DNA of 64,000 bases from the NCBI RefSeq assembly GCF_049847105.1, contig NZ_JBNCNS010000005.1:124001-188000 (forward strand). The letters run 5' to 3'. Shown in pieces: positions 6,284 to 14,035 of the stretch (position 1 is the first letter of the stretch; each line of letters begins with the position of its first letter). The DNA comes from Gordonia sp049847105 (GTDB taxonomy: Bacteria > Actinomycetota > Actinomycetes > Mycobacteriales > Mycobacteriaceae). Under the pieces are notes generated by a model. The model was given only the letters and a program-made list of their open reading frames with translations, was not told where the DNA came from and searched no databases. A program made the position numbers and the translations under genes.

Positions 6284-7654
6284 GTGAAGAGCACCGTCGA
6301 GCAGCTGAGCCCGACCCGAGTGAAGCTCAATGTCGAAGTCCCATTCGAGGAGTTGTCCGGGGAGTTCGACCGGGCCTACAAGTCTCTGGCCCAGCAGATC
6401 CGCATCCCGGGCTTCCGTCCGGGTAAAGCGCCCGCCAAGCTGATCGAGGCCCGGGTCGGTCGCGATTCGATCCTCGCCCAGGTGGTCAACGACGCGCTCC
6501 CGACGAAGTACTCGCAGGCCGTCGAGGAGACCGACACGAAGGCCATCGGACAGCCCGAGATCGACCTTGCCGAGCTCGTCTACGGCGATCCGGTCACCTT
6601 CACCGCCGAGGTCGACGTCCGTCCGGACGTCGAGCTGCCGGACTACTCGACACTGGCCGTCGAGGTCGACGCCATCGAGGTCGACGACGCCGAGGTCGAG
6701 GAGCAGGTCGAGGGACTGCGAGCCCGATTCGGCACGCTGAAGGGCGTCGACCGTGGCGCCGAGAACGGTGACTTCGTCTCGATCGACCTGGCCGCCACTG
6801 TCGACGGCGAGGCCGTCGAGGAGGCCTCGACCGAGGGTCTGTCGCACGAGGTCGGCTCCGGTCAGCTGATCGAGGGCCTCGACGACGCTCTGGTCGGGAT
6901 GAAGACCGGCGAGAACAAGGAGTTCACCACCAAGCTCGTCGCCGGCGACCATTCCGGTGAGGACGCCCAGGTGACCGTGACCGTGAACTCGGTCAAGGAG
7001 CGCGAGCTCCCCGAGCTCGACGACGAGTTCGCCCAGATGGCCAGCGAGTTCGACACCGTCGCCGAACTGCGCGACAGCCTCGTCGAGCGCGTCGAGCAGT
7101 CGAAGAAGCTCGAGCAGGCCAACGCGATCCGCGACAAGGTTCTCGAGGACCTGCTCGAGAAGGTCGAGATCCCGCTGCCGGAGAAGGTCGTCGCCGACGA
7201 GATCGAGGGCCAGCAGCATCAGGTGATCCACGCACTCGGTCACGATGACGAGCAGGTCGCCAAGTTCCTTGAGGCGCAGGGCAAGACGCGCGAGGAGTGG
7301 GACAACGAAGCCCGCGAAGAGGCCGAGAAGTCGGTCAAGACGCAGTTGCTGCTCGATGCCATCGCCGAGCAGCAGGACACCGACGTCTCGCAGGACGAGC
7401 TGACCCAGCAGATCCTGTTCCAGGCCCAGCGTTACGGGATGCAGCCGCAGGAGTTCATCCAGCAGCTGCAGAACGCCGGCCAGGTCGGCGCGGTCTACGC
7501 CGATGTCCGGCGGGGCAAGGCGCTCGCCGGGATCGTCTCGGACGTGACGGTGACCGACAGCAAGGGCGCGGCCGTGGACACCGACGAGTTCTTCGGCAAG
7601 CCCGAGGAAGCAGCCGACGACGACGCAGCCGACGACGACAGCGCGGAGAACTGA
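6284..7654 (+). CDS. tig: Trigger factor, ribosome-associated chaperone/prolyl isomerase
   Basis: 456 residues. The ribosome-binding signature GFRPGKAP lies near residue 43; the FKBP-like PPIase domain spans about 160-245 (GDFVSIDLAA ... GLDDALVGM); the C-terminal helical chaperone arms follow and the tail is acidic (DDDAADDDSAEN). It binds nascent chains at the exit tunnel and folds them. The GTG at 6284 is preceded by AGGAG at 6274-6278; the longer open frame upstream runs through the tRNA and is not coding. It is followed by a hairpin and then the clp genes, a protein quality-control neighbourhood conserved in Mycobacterium. Confidence 0.97.
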   Translation: MKSTVEQLSPTRVKLNVEVPFEELSGEFDRAYKSLAQQIRIPGFRPGKAPAKLIEARVGRDSILAQVVNDALPTKYSQAVEETDTKAIGQPEIDLAELVYGDPVTFTAEVDVRPDVELPDYSTLAVEVDAIEVDDAEVEEQVEGLRARFGTLKGVDRGAENGDFVSIDLAATVDGEAVEEASTEGLSHEVGSGQLIEGLDDALVGMKTGENKEFTTKLVAGDHSGEDAQVTVTVNSVKERELPELDDEFAQMASEFDTVAELRDSLVERVEQSKKLEQANAIRDKVLEDLLEKVEIPLPEKVVADEIEGQQHQVIHALGHDDEQVAKFLEAQGKTREEWDNEAREEAEKSVKTQLLLDAIAEQQDTDVSQDELTQQILFQAQRYGMQPQEFIQQLQNAGQVGAVYADVRRGKALAGIVSDVTVTDSKGAAVDTDEFFGKPEEAADDDAADDDSAEN

Positions 7655-7674
7655 GTATCCACACGTAGATGCAC

Positions 7675-7714
7675 GAACAGCCGGAGCCGGGTCATCACCC
7701 GTCGCCGGCTGTTC
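7675..7714 (+). terminator. Probable terminator after tig
   Basis: GAACAGCCGG (7675-7684) pairs perfectly with CCGGCTGTTC (7705-7714), with a small inner hairpin in the loop. Only a weak T-rich tail (TGCTCT) follows, as is common in actinobacteria. Confidence 0.6.
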
Positions 7715-7893
7715 TGCTCTCAGCGAAGAGCGGTGTCATCGGGACTGTCCGTCCGGCCGCATTGGTTAGTGTCGATGAGGACGTCGAGATGGCCACCGGG
7801 CCGACCCCGGGCATCGCACAGACGAAGGTAGACCCCTAATCGGTTGACGCGGTCGAGGACCGCATGTCACCACGACAGGCAAAGGTAGGAACT

Positions 7894-8502
7894 GTGAGTG
7901 AGCCGACCATCCACACACCAACGCTGAGTTCGGGAGTGGCCGGGCTGAACCTGACCGACTCCGTGTTCGAGCGACTGCTCCGAGAGCGCATCATCTTCCT
8001 CGGCACCCAGGTCGACGACGACATCGCGAACCGGTTGTGCGCGCAGATCCTGTTGCTCGCCGCCGAGGATCCGACACGCGACATCAATCTCTACATCAAT
8101 TCACCGGGTGGTTCGGTCACCTCGGGCATGGCCATCTTCGACACCATGCAACTGGCGGAGTGCGATGTCGCGACCTATGCCATGGGCATGGCGGCGTCGA
8201 TGGGGCAGTTCCTGTTGGCGGCCGGTACGCCGGGCAAGCGCCACGCACTGCCGCACGCGCGGATCATGATGCACCAGCCGTCGGCGGGTATCGGCGGCAC
8301 CGCGGCCGACATCGCGATCCAGGCCGAGCAGTTCGCGGCCACCAAGAAGGAGATGAACCGTCTCAACGCGGAGTTCAGTGGGCAGCCGCTGGAGAAGATC
8401 GAGGCCGACGCCGACCGTGACAAGTGGTTCACCGCTCAGGAGGCCAAGGACTACGGGCTGGTCGATCACGTGGTCACCCGCGCATCGGTGATGCCGTCCT
8501 GA
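7894..8502 (+). CDS. clpP1: ATP-dependent Clp protease proteolytic subunit 1
   Basis: 202 residues from the GTG at 7894, preceded by AGGTAGGA; an in-frame ATG 30 bases upstream is less likely. The catalytic triad is Ser102 (MAASMGQ), His127 (MMHQPS) and Asp172 (EADADRD), with the INSPGGSV oxyanion region at 69-75. In mycobacteria ClpP1 and ClpP2 form a mixed two-ring tetradecamer that works with ClpX or ClpC1. It is followed 53 bases later by clpP2, clearly an operon. The 239-base gap before it should hold the promoter; I saw no convincing ClgR box. Confidence 0.96.
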   Translation: MSEPTIHTPTLSSGVAGLNLTDSVFERLLRERIIFLGTQVDDDIANRLCAQILLLAAEDPTRDINLYINSPGGSVTSGMAIFDTMQLAECDVATYAMGMAASMGQFLLAAGTPGKRHALPHARIMMHQPSAGIGGTAADIAIQAEQFAATKKEMNRLNAEFSGQPLEKIEADADRDKWFTAQEAKDYGLVDHVVTRASVMPS

Positions 8503-8555
8503 TCTCCGCCGACCATCCCAGTCCCACGAGGCCACTCACAGCAACGGAGCACAAG

Positions 8556-9275
8556 ATGACCAACTCCAGCTCGCTCGACTCCCGACTCCCGGGGTCCCTC
8601 CCGGCCGACGTCGCGGCCGGAATCCCGGCGTCGGCACTCGCGCTGCGTGCCATCGAGGCGCGGTACATCCTCCCGCAGTTCATCGAGCACACCCCGAACG
8701 GTCAGCGTCAGTACGATCCCTACGCCAAGCTGTTCGAAGAGCGCATCGTGTTCGTCGGTACGCCGATCGACCAGACCGTTGCCAACGACGTGATGGCGCA
8801 GCTGCTCGTCCTCGAGTCGCAGGATCCCGACCGCGACATCACGATGTACATCAACTCCCCGGGCGGCAGCGTGCCCGACATGCTCGCGATCTACGACACG
8901 ATGCAGTACGTGCACTGCGACATCGTGACGGTCTGCCTCGGTGAGGCGGCGTCGGCGGCCGCGATCCTGCTGGCCGGCGGTACACCGGGCAAGCGGGCGG
9001 CACTGCCCAACGCGACGATCCTGATCCATCAGCCACGGACCGGCGGCGCGTATCAGGGGCAGGTCTCCGACCTCGAGATCCAGGCTGCCGAGATCGAACG
9101 GATCCGCTACCGCCTCGACGAGATCCTCGCCGGCCACACCGGACAGGACCCCGCGAAGATCCGTAAGGACACCGACCGCGACAACATCCTCACCGCAGAT
9201 GCGGCCAAGGAATACGGGATCATCGACGAGGTCTTCGAGTACCGCAAGAAGTCGTTCAGGAAGTCGTCGTCCTGA
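8556..9275 (+). CDS. clpP2: ATP-dependent Clp protease proteolytic subunit 2
   Basis: 239 residues. Catalytic Ser133 (GEAASAAA), His158 (LIHQPR) and Asp205 (RKDTDRD) are present, with INSPGGSV at 100-106. It shares the fold of ClpP1 and is the second ring type of the actinobacterial ClpP1P2 protease, the ring that contacts the ATPase. The N-terminus is about 25 residues longer than the approximately 214-residue mycobacterial ClpP2, rich in Ser, Leu and Ala, and may be a propeptide. The start ATG 8556 is preceded by CGGAG. The C-terminal tail is basic (RKKSFRKSSS). Confidence 0.96.
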   Translation: MTNSSSLDSRLPGSLPADVAAGIPASALALRAIEARYILPQFIEHTPNGQRQYDPYAKLFEERIVFVGTPIDQTVANDVMAQLLVLESQDPDRDITMYINSPGGSVPDMLAIYDTMQYVHCDIVTVCLGEAASAAAILLAGGTPGKRAALPNATILIHQPRTGGAYQGQVSDLEIQAAEIERIRYRLDEILAGHTGQDPAKIRKDTDRDNILTADAAKEYGIIDEVFEYRKKSFRKSSS

Positions 9276-9584
9276 CCTAGAGGTACGTGCATCGGCTCGA
9301 CACGCCGGGCCGATGTGCGTGCCCGAGGTCGCCGCCACGGTCATCCTTGACGTCTGCGCCGCAGTGCCTCACCGGATACCGACGCGCAGGCGAAGATGAC
9401 GATCAGATAGACAGAAGACGACCGAATCGGGACACGACATTTGTCCTTATCGGTCGAAGTTCGAGCGGCACGCGGGTACCGTCAGGTTAATGGGCATTCC
9501 GATCGTCGGTCGGTGGTCCATGCCCGGCTGCACGCGGAGACCGTCCGCCGGTTCGACCGGAGCGACAAGGAAGGTACGGCACAG
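9276..9584 (+). other. Intergenic region clpP2-clpX with no gene
   Basis: 309 bases. A weak CATCGGC/GCCGATG hairpin lies near 9290-9320 and could attenuate the clpP operon. No convincing sigma-70 hexamer pair, riboswitch or open frame with coding character was found; the short frames here have poor starts. Confidence 0.4.
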
Positions 9585-10865
9585 ATGGCACGAATCGGAG
9601 ACGGTGGCGATCTGCTGAAGTGCTCTTTCTGCGGAAAGAGTCAGAAGCAGGTCAAGAAGCTGATCGCCGGGCCCGGCGTGTACATCTGCGACGAGTGCAT
9701 CGACCTGTGCAACGAGATCATCGAGGAGGAACTCGCCGAGAACGGCGACGTGAAACTCGACGAGCTGCCGAAGCCGGTCGAGATCCGCGACTTCCTCGAG
9801 AACTACGTCATCGGCCAGGACACCGCCAAGCGCACTCTCGCCGTGGCCGTCTACAACCATTACAAGCGAATCCAGGCCGGCGAGAAGAAGGATTCGCGCA
9901 GCGGTGAGACCGTCGAGATCGCGAAATCCAACATCCTGATGCTCGGGCCCACCGGCTGCGGCAAGACTTACCTCGCACAGACCCTCGCCAAGATGCTCAA
10001 CGTGCCCTTCGCGATCGCCGATGCCACCGCCCTCACCGAGGCCGGCTACGTCGGTGAAGATGTGGAGAACATCCTCCTCAAGCTGATCCAGGCGGCGGAC
10101 TACGACGTCAAGCGCGCAGAGACCGGGATCATCTACATCGACGAGGTGGACAAGGTCGCGCGCAAGAGCGAGAACCCCTCGATCACCCGCGACGTGTCGG
10201 GGGAGGGTGTGCAGCAGGCTCTGCTGAAGATCCTCGAGGGAACCCAGGCATCGGTGCCGCCGCAGGGGGGACGCAAGCATCCCCATCAGGAGTTCATCCA
10301 GATCGACACCACCAACGTGTTGTTCATCGTCGCGGGTGCGTTCGCAGGGTTGGAGAAGATCGTCTCCGAGCGAATCGGTAAGCGCGGCATCGGTTTCGGC
10401 AACGAGGTGACCAGCAAGGATGACGTTGACACCTCTGATCACTTCGCCGAGGTGATGCCGGAGGACCTGATCAAGTTCGGTCTGATCCCCGAGTTCATCG
10501 GGCGTCTGCCGATCCTCGCATCGGTGACCAACCTGGACAAGGACTCGCTGGTGAGCATCCTGTCCGAACCGAAGAACGCACTGGTGAAGCAGTACACCAA
10601 GCTCTTCGAGATGGACAACGTCGAACTCGAGTTCGCCCAGGACGCACTGGAGGCGATCGCCGATCAGGCCATCCATCGCGGCACCGGCGCCCGTGGTCTC
10701 CGCGCCATCATGGAAGAAGTCCTGCTGCCGGTGATGTACGACATCCCGAGCCGCGACGACGTCGAGAAGGTCGTCGTCACCGGAGAGACGGTGCGCGACA
10801 ACGTGCTCCCGACGATCGTCCCGCGCAAGGAAGGTCGCGACGAGCGGCGCGACAAGAGCGCCTGA
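9585..10865 (+). CDS. clpX: Clp protease ATP-binding subunit ClpX
   Basis: 426 residues, the usual length. The N-terminal zinc-binding domain has Cys13, 16, 35 and 38; Walker A GPTGCGKT lies at 121-128, Walker B is IIYIDEVDK, and the pore loop GYVGEDVE and the sensor and C-terminal AAA subdomains follow. ClpX unfolds substrates and feeds them to ClpP1P2. The start ATG at 9585 is preceded by AAGGAAGG. The longer open frame from 9441 has no coding character upstream. A strong terminator follows. Confidence 0.98.
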   Translation: MARIGDGGDLLKCSFCGKSQKQVKKLIAGPGVYICDECIDLCNEIIEEELAENGDVKLDELPKPVEIRDFLENYVIGQDTAKRTLAVAVYNHYKRIQAGEKKDSRSGETVEIAKSNILMLGPTGCGKTYLAQTLAKMLNVPFAIADATALTEAGYVGEDVENILLKLIQAADYDVKRAETGIIYIDEVDKVARKSENPSITRDVSGEGVQQALLKILEGTQASVPPQGGRKHPHQEFIQIDTTNVLFIVAGAFAGLEKIVSERIGKRGIGFGNEVTSKDDVDTSDHFAEVMPEDLIKFGLIPEFIGRLPILASVTNLDKDSLVSILSEPKNALVKQYTKLFEMDNVELEFAQDALEAIADQAIHRGTGARGLRAIMEEVLLPVMYDIPSRDDVEKVVVTGETVRDNVLPTIVPRKEGRDERRDKSA

Positions 10866-10903
10866 GAGAGTTTCTGCTCCGCGAGGAGCGAGGGCCCGTA
10901 CGA

Positions 10904-10947
10904 CGAGCCCCGAAGGGCCACCCGCCCTTCGGGGCTCGTTGCTTTTT
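10904..10947. terminator. Strong bidirectional terminator between clpX and the molybdoenzyme gene
   Basis: CGAGCCCCGAAGGG pairs perfectly over 14 bp with CCCTTCGGGGCTCG around the loop CCACCCG, followed by TTGCTTTTT. It sits between two convergent genes and should serve both. Confidence 0.9.
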
Positions 10948-10985
10948 GCGCCCTGCGGGACGCCCGCGAGTTCGCCCCTGCGAGA

Positions 10986-13304
10986 TCAGACGGTGGGACT
11001 GGGCTCGAGGCGCACGACGACGGCCTTCGACACCGGGGTGTTCGACTCCTTCGCCACCGCGCCGAGCGGTACCAGCGGATTGGTCTCGGGGTAGTAGGCA
11101 GCGGCATTGCCGCGCGGCGTCGCGTAGGCGATCACCTCGAACCCACTGACCCGTCGTTCCTGCACCCCGTCGCTCGCGGCGAATTCCGACACGATGTCCA
11201 CCCGATCGCCGGCCCGTAGACCCCGGCTCTCGATGTCGTCGGGGTTCACCATGATGACCCGGCGGTTGCCCTTGATGCCGCGGTAGCGGTCGTCGTGGCC
11301 ATAGATCGTGGTGTTGTACTGGTCGTGGCTGCGCAGCGTCTGCAGGATCAGTCGTCCCTCTGGGACGCGAACCCACTCGAGGGGATGCACGGCGAAGTTG
11401 GCGCGGGAGGTCGCGGTGTCGAACTCGCGACGGTCACGCGGTGGGTGCGGCAGGACGAAACCGTCGGACAGCCGCACGCGGGTGTTGAAGTCCTCGAAGC
11501 CGGGGATCACCCGCGAGATGTGATCCCGGATCGCGTCGTAGTCGCCGCGGAACGCCTGCCAGGGCACGGTGTGGTCGGGTCCGAGAACTGCGGTCGCGAG
11601 GTCACAGACGATGGCCACCTCGCTGTGCAGTTCGGATGATGTGGGTGGTAGGGAACCGCGGGAGAGGTGTACCACCGACATGGAGTCCTCCACCGAGACC
11701 TGCTGGGGGACACCGTTCACCACATCCTTGTCTGTACGTCCGAGGGTGGGCAGGATGAGTGCGGCCGTGCCGGTGGCCAGGTGGGACTCGTTGAGTTTGG
11801 TACTGACCTGAACGGTCAGCGAGCACCGCTCGAGCGCCGCTCGGGTGTACTCGGTATCGGGGGCGGCCGAGACGAAGTTCCCGCCCATCGCGACGAACAG
11901 CCGGACGTCGCCACGAGCCATCGCCCCGATCGCCGCGACGGTGTCGTAGCCGTGGGCACGTGGACTCACGATGCCGAACTCGGCGTCCTGGGCGGCGAGG
12001 AACGACTCGGGCATCTTCTCGAAGATCCCCATCGTGCGGTCGCCCTGCACGTTGGAGTGGCCGCGCACCGGACACAGCCCCGCGCCGGGTTTGCCGATCA
12101 TGCCGCGCAACAACAGCACATTGGTGCCCTCGCCGATGGTCGCGACGGCGTGGTGATGCTGGGTGAGACCCATCGCCCAGCAGAGCACGATGCGTTCCGA
12201 CGACGCGACGGCGTCGGCGAGGTCGATGATCGCCGCATGGCTCAGTCCGGTCGCCTCGAGGACGTCGGCGAAGTCGACGTCGTCGAGCAGCCGAAGATAG
12301 TCGTCGACCCCCGCGCAGTGCCGATCCAGGAATTCCTGATCGAAAACCGTTCCGGGGGCGGCACGCTCGGCGTCGAGGAGCAGACGCGCGACCCCGCGGA
12401 ACAGGGCCATGTCACCACCGAGGCGAATCTGCAGGAAGTCGTCGGCAAGCTTCACCCCGTGCCCCACCACGCCGCTCGCCTTCTGCGGGTCCTTGAACCG
12501 CATCAGCCCGGCCTCGGGCAGTGGATTGATGGCGATGATCCGGGCGCCGTTGTGCTTGGCCTTCTCCAGCGTGGACAGCATGCGCGGATGGTTGGTGCCC
12601 GGGTTCTGCCCGGCGATCAGGATCAGGTCGGCGGCCTCGATGTCGGGCACGGTGACCGATCCCTTGCCGATCCCGATCGAGGCGCCGAGCGCCGCACCGG
12701 ACGACTCGTGACACATGTTGGAACAGTCGGGGAGGTTGTTGGTGCCGACGCTGCGAGCGAACAGCTGGTAGACGAACGCGGCCTCGTTGCTGGTCCGTCC
12801 CGAGGTGTAGAAGACCGCCTCGTCCGGCGACGACATCGCGGCGAACTCGTCCGCGATGATGCGGTTCGCCTCGTCCCAGCTCACCGGCCGGTAGTGGGTG
12901 TCACCGGCGGCCAGGTGCACGGGATGGGTCAGTCGTCCCTGCTGTGACAGCCAATAGCCCGACTTCTCGCGCAGATCGGCGACGGAGTGGGTCGCGAAGA
13001 ACTCCGGGGTCACCCGCCGCTTGGTGGCCTCCTCGGCCACGGCCTTGGCCCCGTTCTCGCAGAACTCGGCGTGCTTGCGGTGTCCGGGGGTCTCCGGCCA
13101 CGCGCAGCCGGGGCAGTCGAAGCCGTCGCGCTGATTCAGCTTGGTGAGCGTCCGCGCCGTCCGCAGTGGCCCCATCTGCTCCAGCCCGCGCGCCAGCGCG
13201 ACCGCCACCGCGGGCACGCCCGCCGCGTAATCCTTGACGTGTCCGACGTGGACGGCGTCCGGTTCGGCGATAGGGGTTTCGTCGCGGGGCTGTGCGGGAC
13301 TCAT
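10986..13304 (-). CDS. FdhF/YdeP-type molybdopterin oxidoreductase
   Basis: 772 residues from the ATG at 13304; a longer reading to 13361 runs into mobA. CPGC at 64-67 and Cys82 (FCENGAK) give a reduced iron-sulfur motif typical of the FdhF/YdeP subfamily. The molybdopterin domain follows (SGRTSNEAAF, GQNPGTNHPRM, GHSNVQGDRT), and residues 640-770 form the MGD-binding C-terminal domain (RSHDQYNTTIYG, GNAAAYYPETNPLVPL). It probably oxidises a small substrate at a bis-MGD molybdenum site; formate is only a guess. It is divergent from mobA, which makes that cofactor, with 48 bases between the starts. No fdhD partner is seen. Confidence 0.85.
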   Translation of the reverse strand: MSPAQPRDETPIAEPDAVHVGHVKDYAAGVPAVAVALARGLEQMGPLRTARTLTKLNQRDGFDCPGCAWPETPGHRKHAEFCENGAKAVAEEATKRRVTPEFFATHSVADLREKSGYWLSQQGRLTHPVHLAAGDTHYRPVSWDEANRIIADEFAAMSSPDEAVFYTSGRTSNEAAFVYQLFARSVGTNNLPDCSNMCHESSGAALGASIGIGKGSVTVPDIEAADLILIAGQNPGTNHPRMLSTLEKAKHNGARIIAINPLPEAGLMRFKDPQKASGVVGHGVKLADDFLQIRLGGDMALFRGVARLLLDAERAAPGTVFDQEFLDRHCAGVDDYLRLLDDVDFADVLEATGLSHAAIIDLADAVASSERIVLCWAMGLTQHHHAVATIGEGTNVLLLRGMIGKPGAGLCPVRGHSNVQGDRTMGIFEKMPESFLAAQDAEFGIVSPRAHGYDTVAAIGAMARGDVRLFVAMGGNFVSAAPDTEYTRAALERCSLTVQVSTKLNESHLATGTAALILPTLGRTDKDVVNGVPQQVSVEDSMSVVHLSRGSLPPTSSELHSEVAIVCDLATAVLGPDHTVPWQAFRGDYDAIRDHISRVIPGFEDFNTRVRLSDGFVLPHPPRDRREFDTATSRANFAVHPLEWVRVPEGRLILQTLRSHDQYNTTIYGHDDRYRGIKGNRRVIMVNPDDIESRGLRAGDRVDIVSEFAASDGVQERRVSGFEVIAYATPRGNAAAYYPETNPLVPLGAVAKESNTPVSKAVVVRLEPSPTV

Positions 13305-13352
13305 ATCACCATCTTGCCCCCAGAGACCGGACGCTTCACAGAGACTGGTTCC

Positions 13353-13961
13353 ATGGCGCAACAGGATGCAGGACAGCGGGTGGCGGGGATCGTGCTGGCG
13401 GGCGGACGCTCACGGCGGATGGGCCGAGACAAGGCGGCGCTGGAGTGGGAGGGCGAGCCGATGCTGGCTCGCGTGGTGCGGGTGGTCGGGGAGCGCTGCC
13501 AACCGGTGCTGGTGGTAGCGAACGAGGAGTCCGCCGCATACCGGTCGCTGTACGGCACCGGCGGTCCGGAGGCGCAGTGGGTCACCGACGAGGCACCGGG
13601 CACAGGTCCGCTCGGTGGGCTCGCGGTCGGACTGGCGCGAGCCGCGGAGGCGGGCGCGGAGTGGGCCTTCGTGTGCGCCACCGACATGCCGCTGATCTCC
13701 GTCGACCTCGTCGACGAACTGATGCGCGGTGTGACGTCGTCGAACCAGGTGGTGATCGCGACCGACGCCCAGCGCGACCATCCGATGGCAGGTGTCTACC
13801 GAACCGATGTGGCCGGGACGCTCGGCCGACTGACCGACGCCGGGGAACGCCGGATGCTGGCCGCGCTCGAGCTGCTGACCACCCATCGTGTGGCGGTGAG
13901 CAACCCCGAGTGGCTCACGAACGTCAACGCGCCGGAGGACCTGCATCGGCTCCACGTGTGA
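13353..13961 (+). CDS. mobA: Molybdenum cofactor guanylyltransferase
   Basis: 202 residues. The nucleotidyltransferase signature LAGGRSRRMGRDKA lies at 15-28, a GTP/metal-binding CATDMP near 110, and DHPMAGVY and NVNAPEDL are further conserved segments. It attaches GMP to Mo-molybdopterin to make MGD. Its position next to a bis-MGD enzyme gene suggests co-function. The ATG at 13353 is preceded by GAGACTGG; the upstream open frame overlaps the divergent oxidoreductase and is rejected. Confidence 0.9.
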   Translation: MAQQDAGQRVAGIVLAGGRSRRMGRDKAALEWEGEPMLARVVRVVGERCQPVLVVANEESAAYRSLYGTGGPEAQWVTDEAPGTGPLGGLAVGLARAAEAGAEWAFVCATDMPLISVDLVDELMRGVTSSNQVVIATDAQRDHPMAGVYRTDVAGTLGRLTDAGERRMLAALELLTTHRVAVSNPEWLTNVNAPEDLHRLHV

Positions 13962-14023
13962 GACACATGGAGGCCTCGCGGCCGAACACGTACGGGCCTG
14001 CAGTCCAGTGGGGACCCGTTCCC

Positions 14024-14029
14024 TAAGAT
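14024..14029 (+). promoter_or_regulatory. -10 box for leaderless valS transcript
   Basis: TAAGAT ends 6 bases before the GTG of valS, so transcription would start at or next to the start codon. No good -35 is visible, as is common in actinobacteria. Confidence 0.5.
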
Positions 14030-14035
14030 TGTGGG

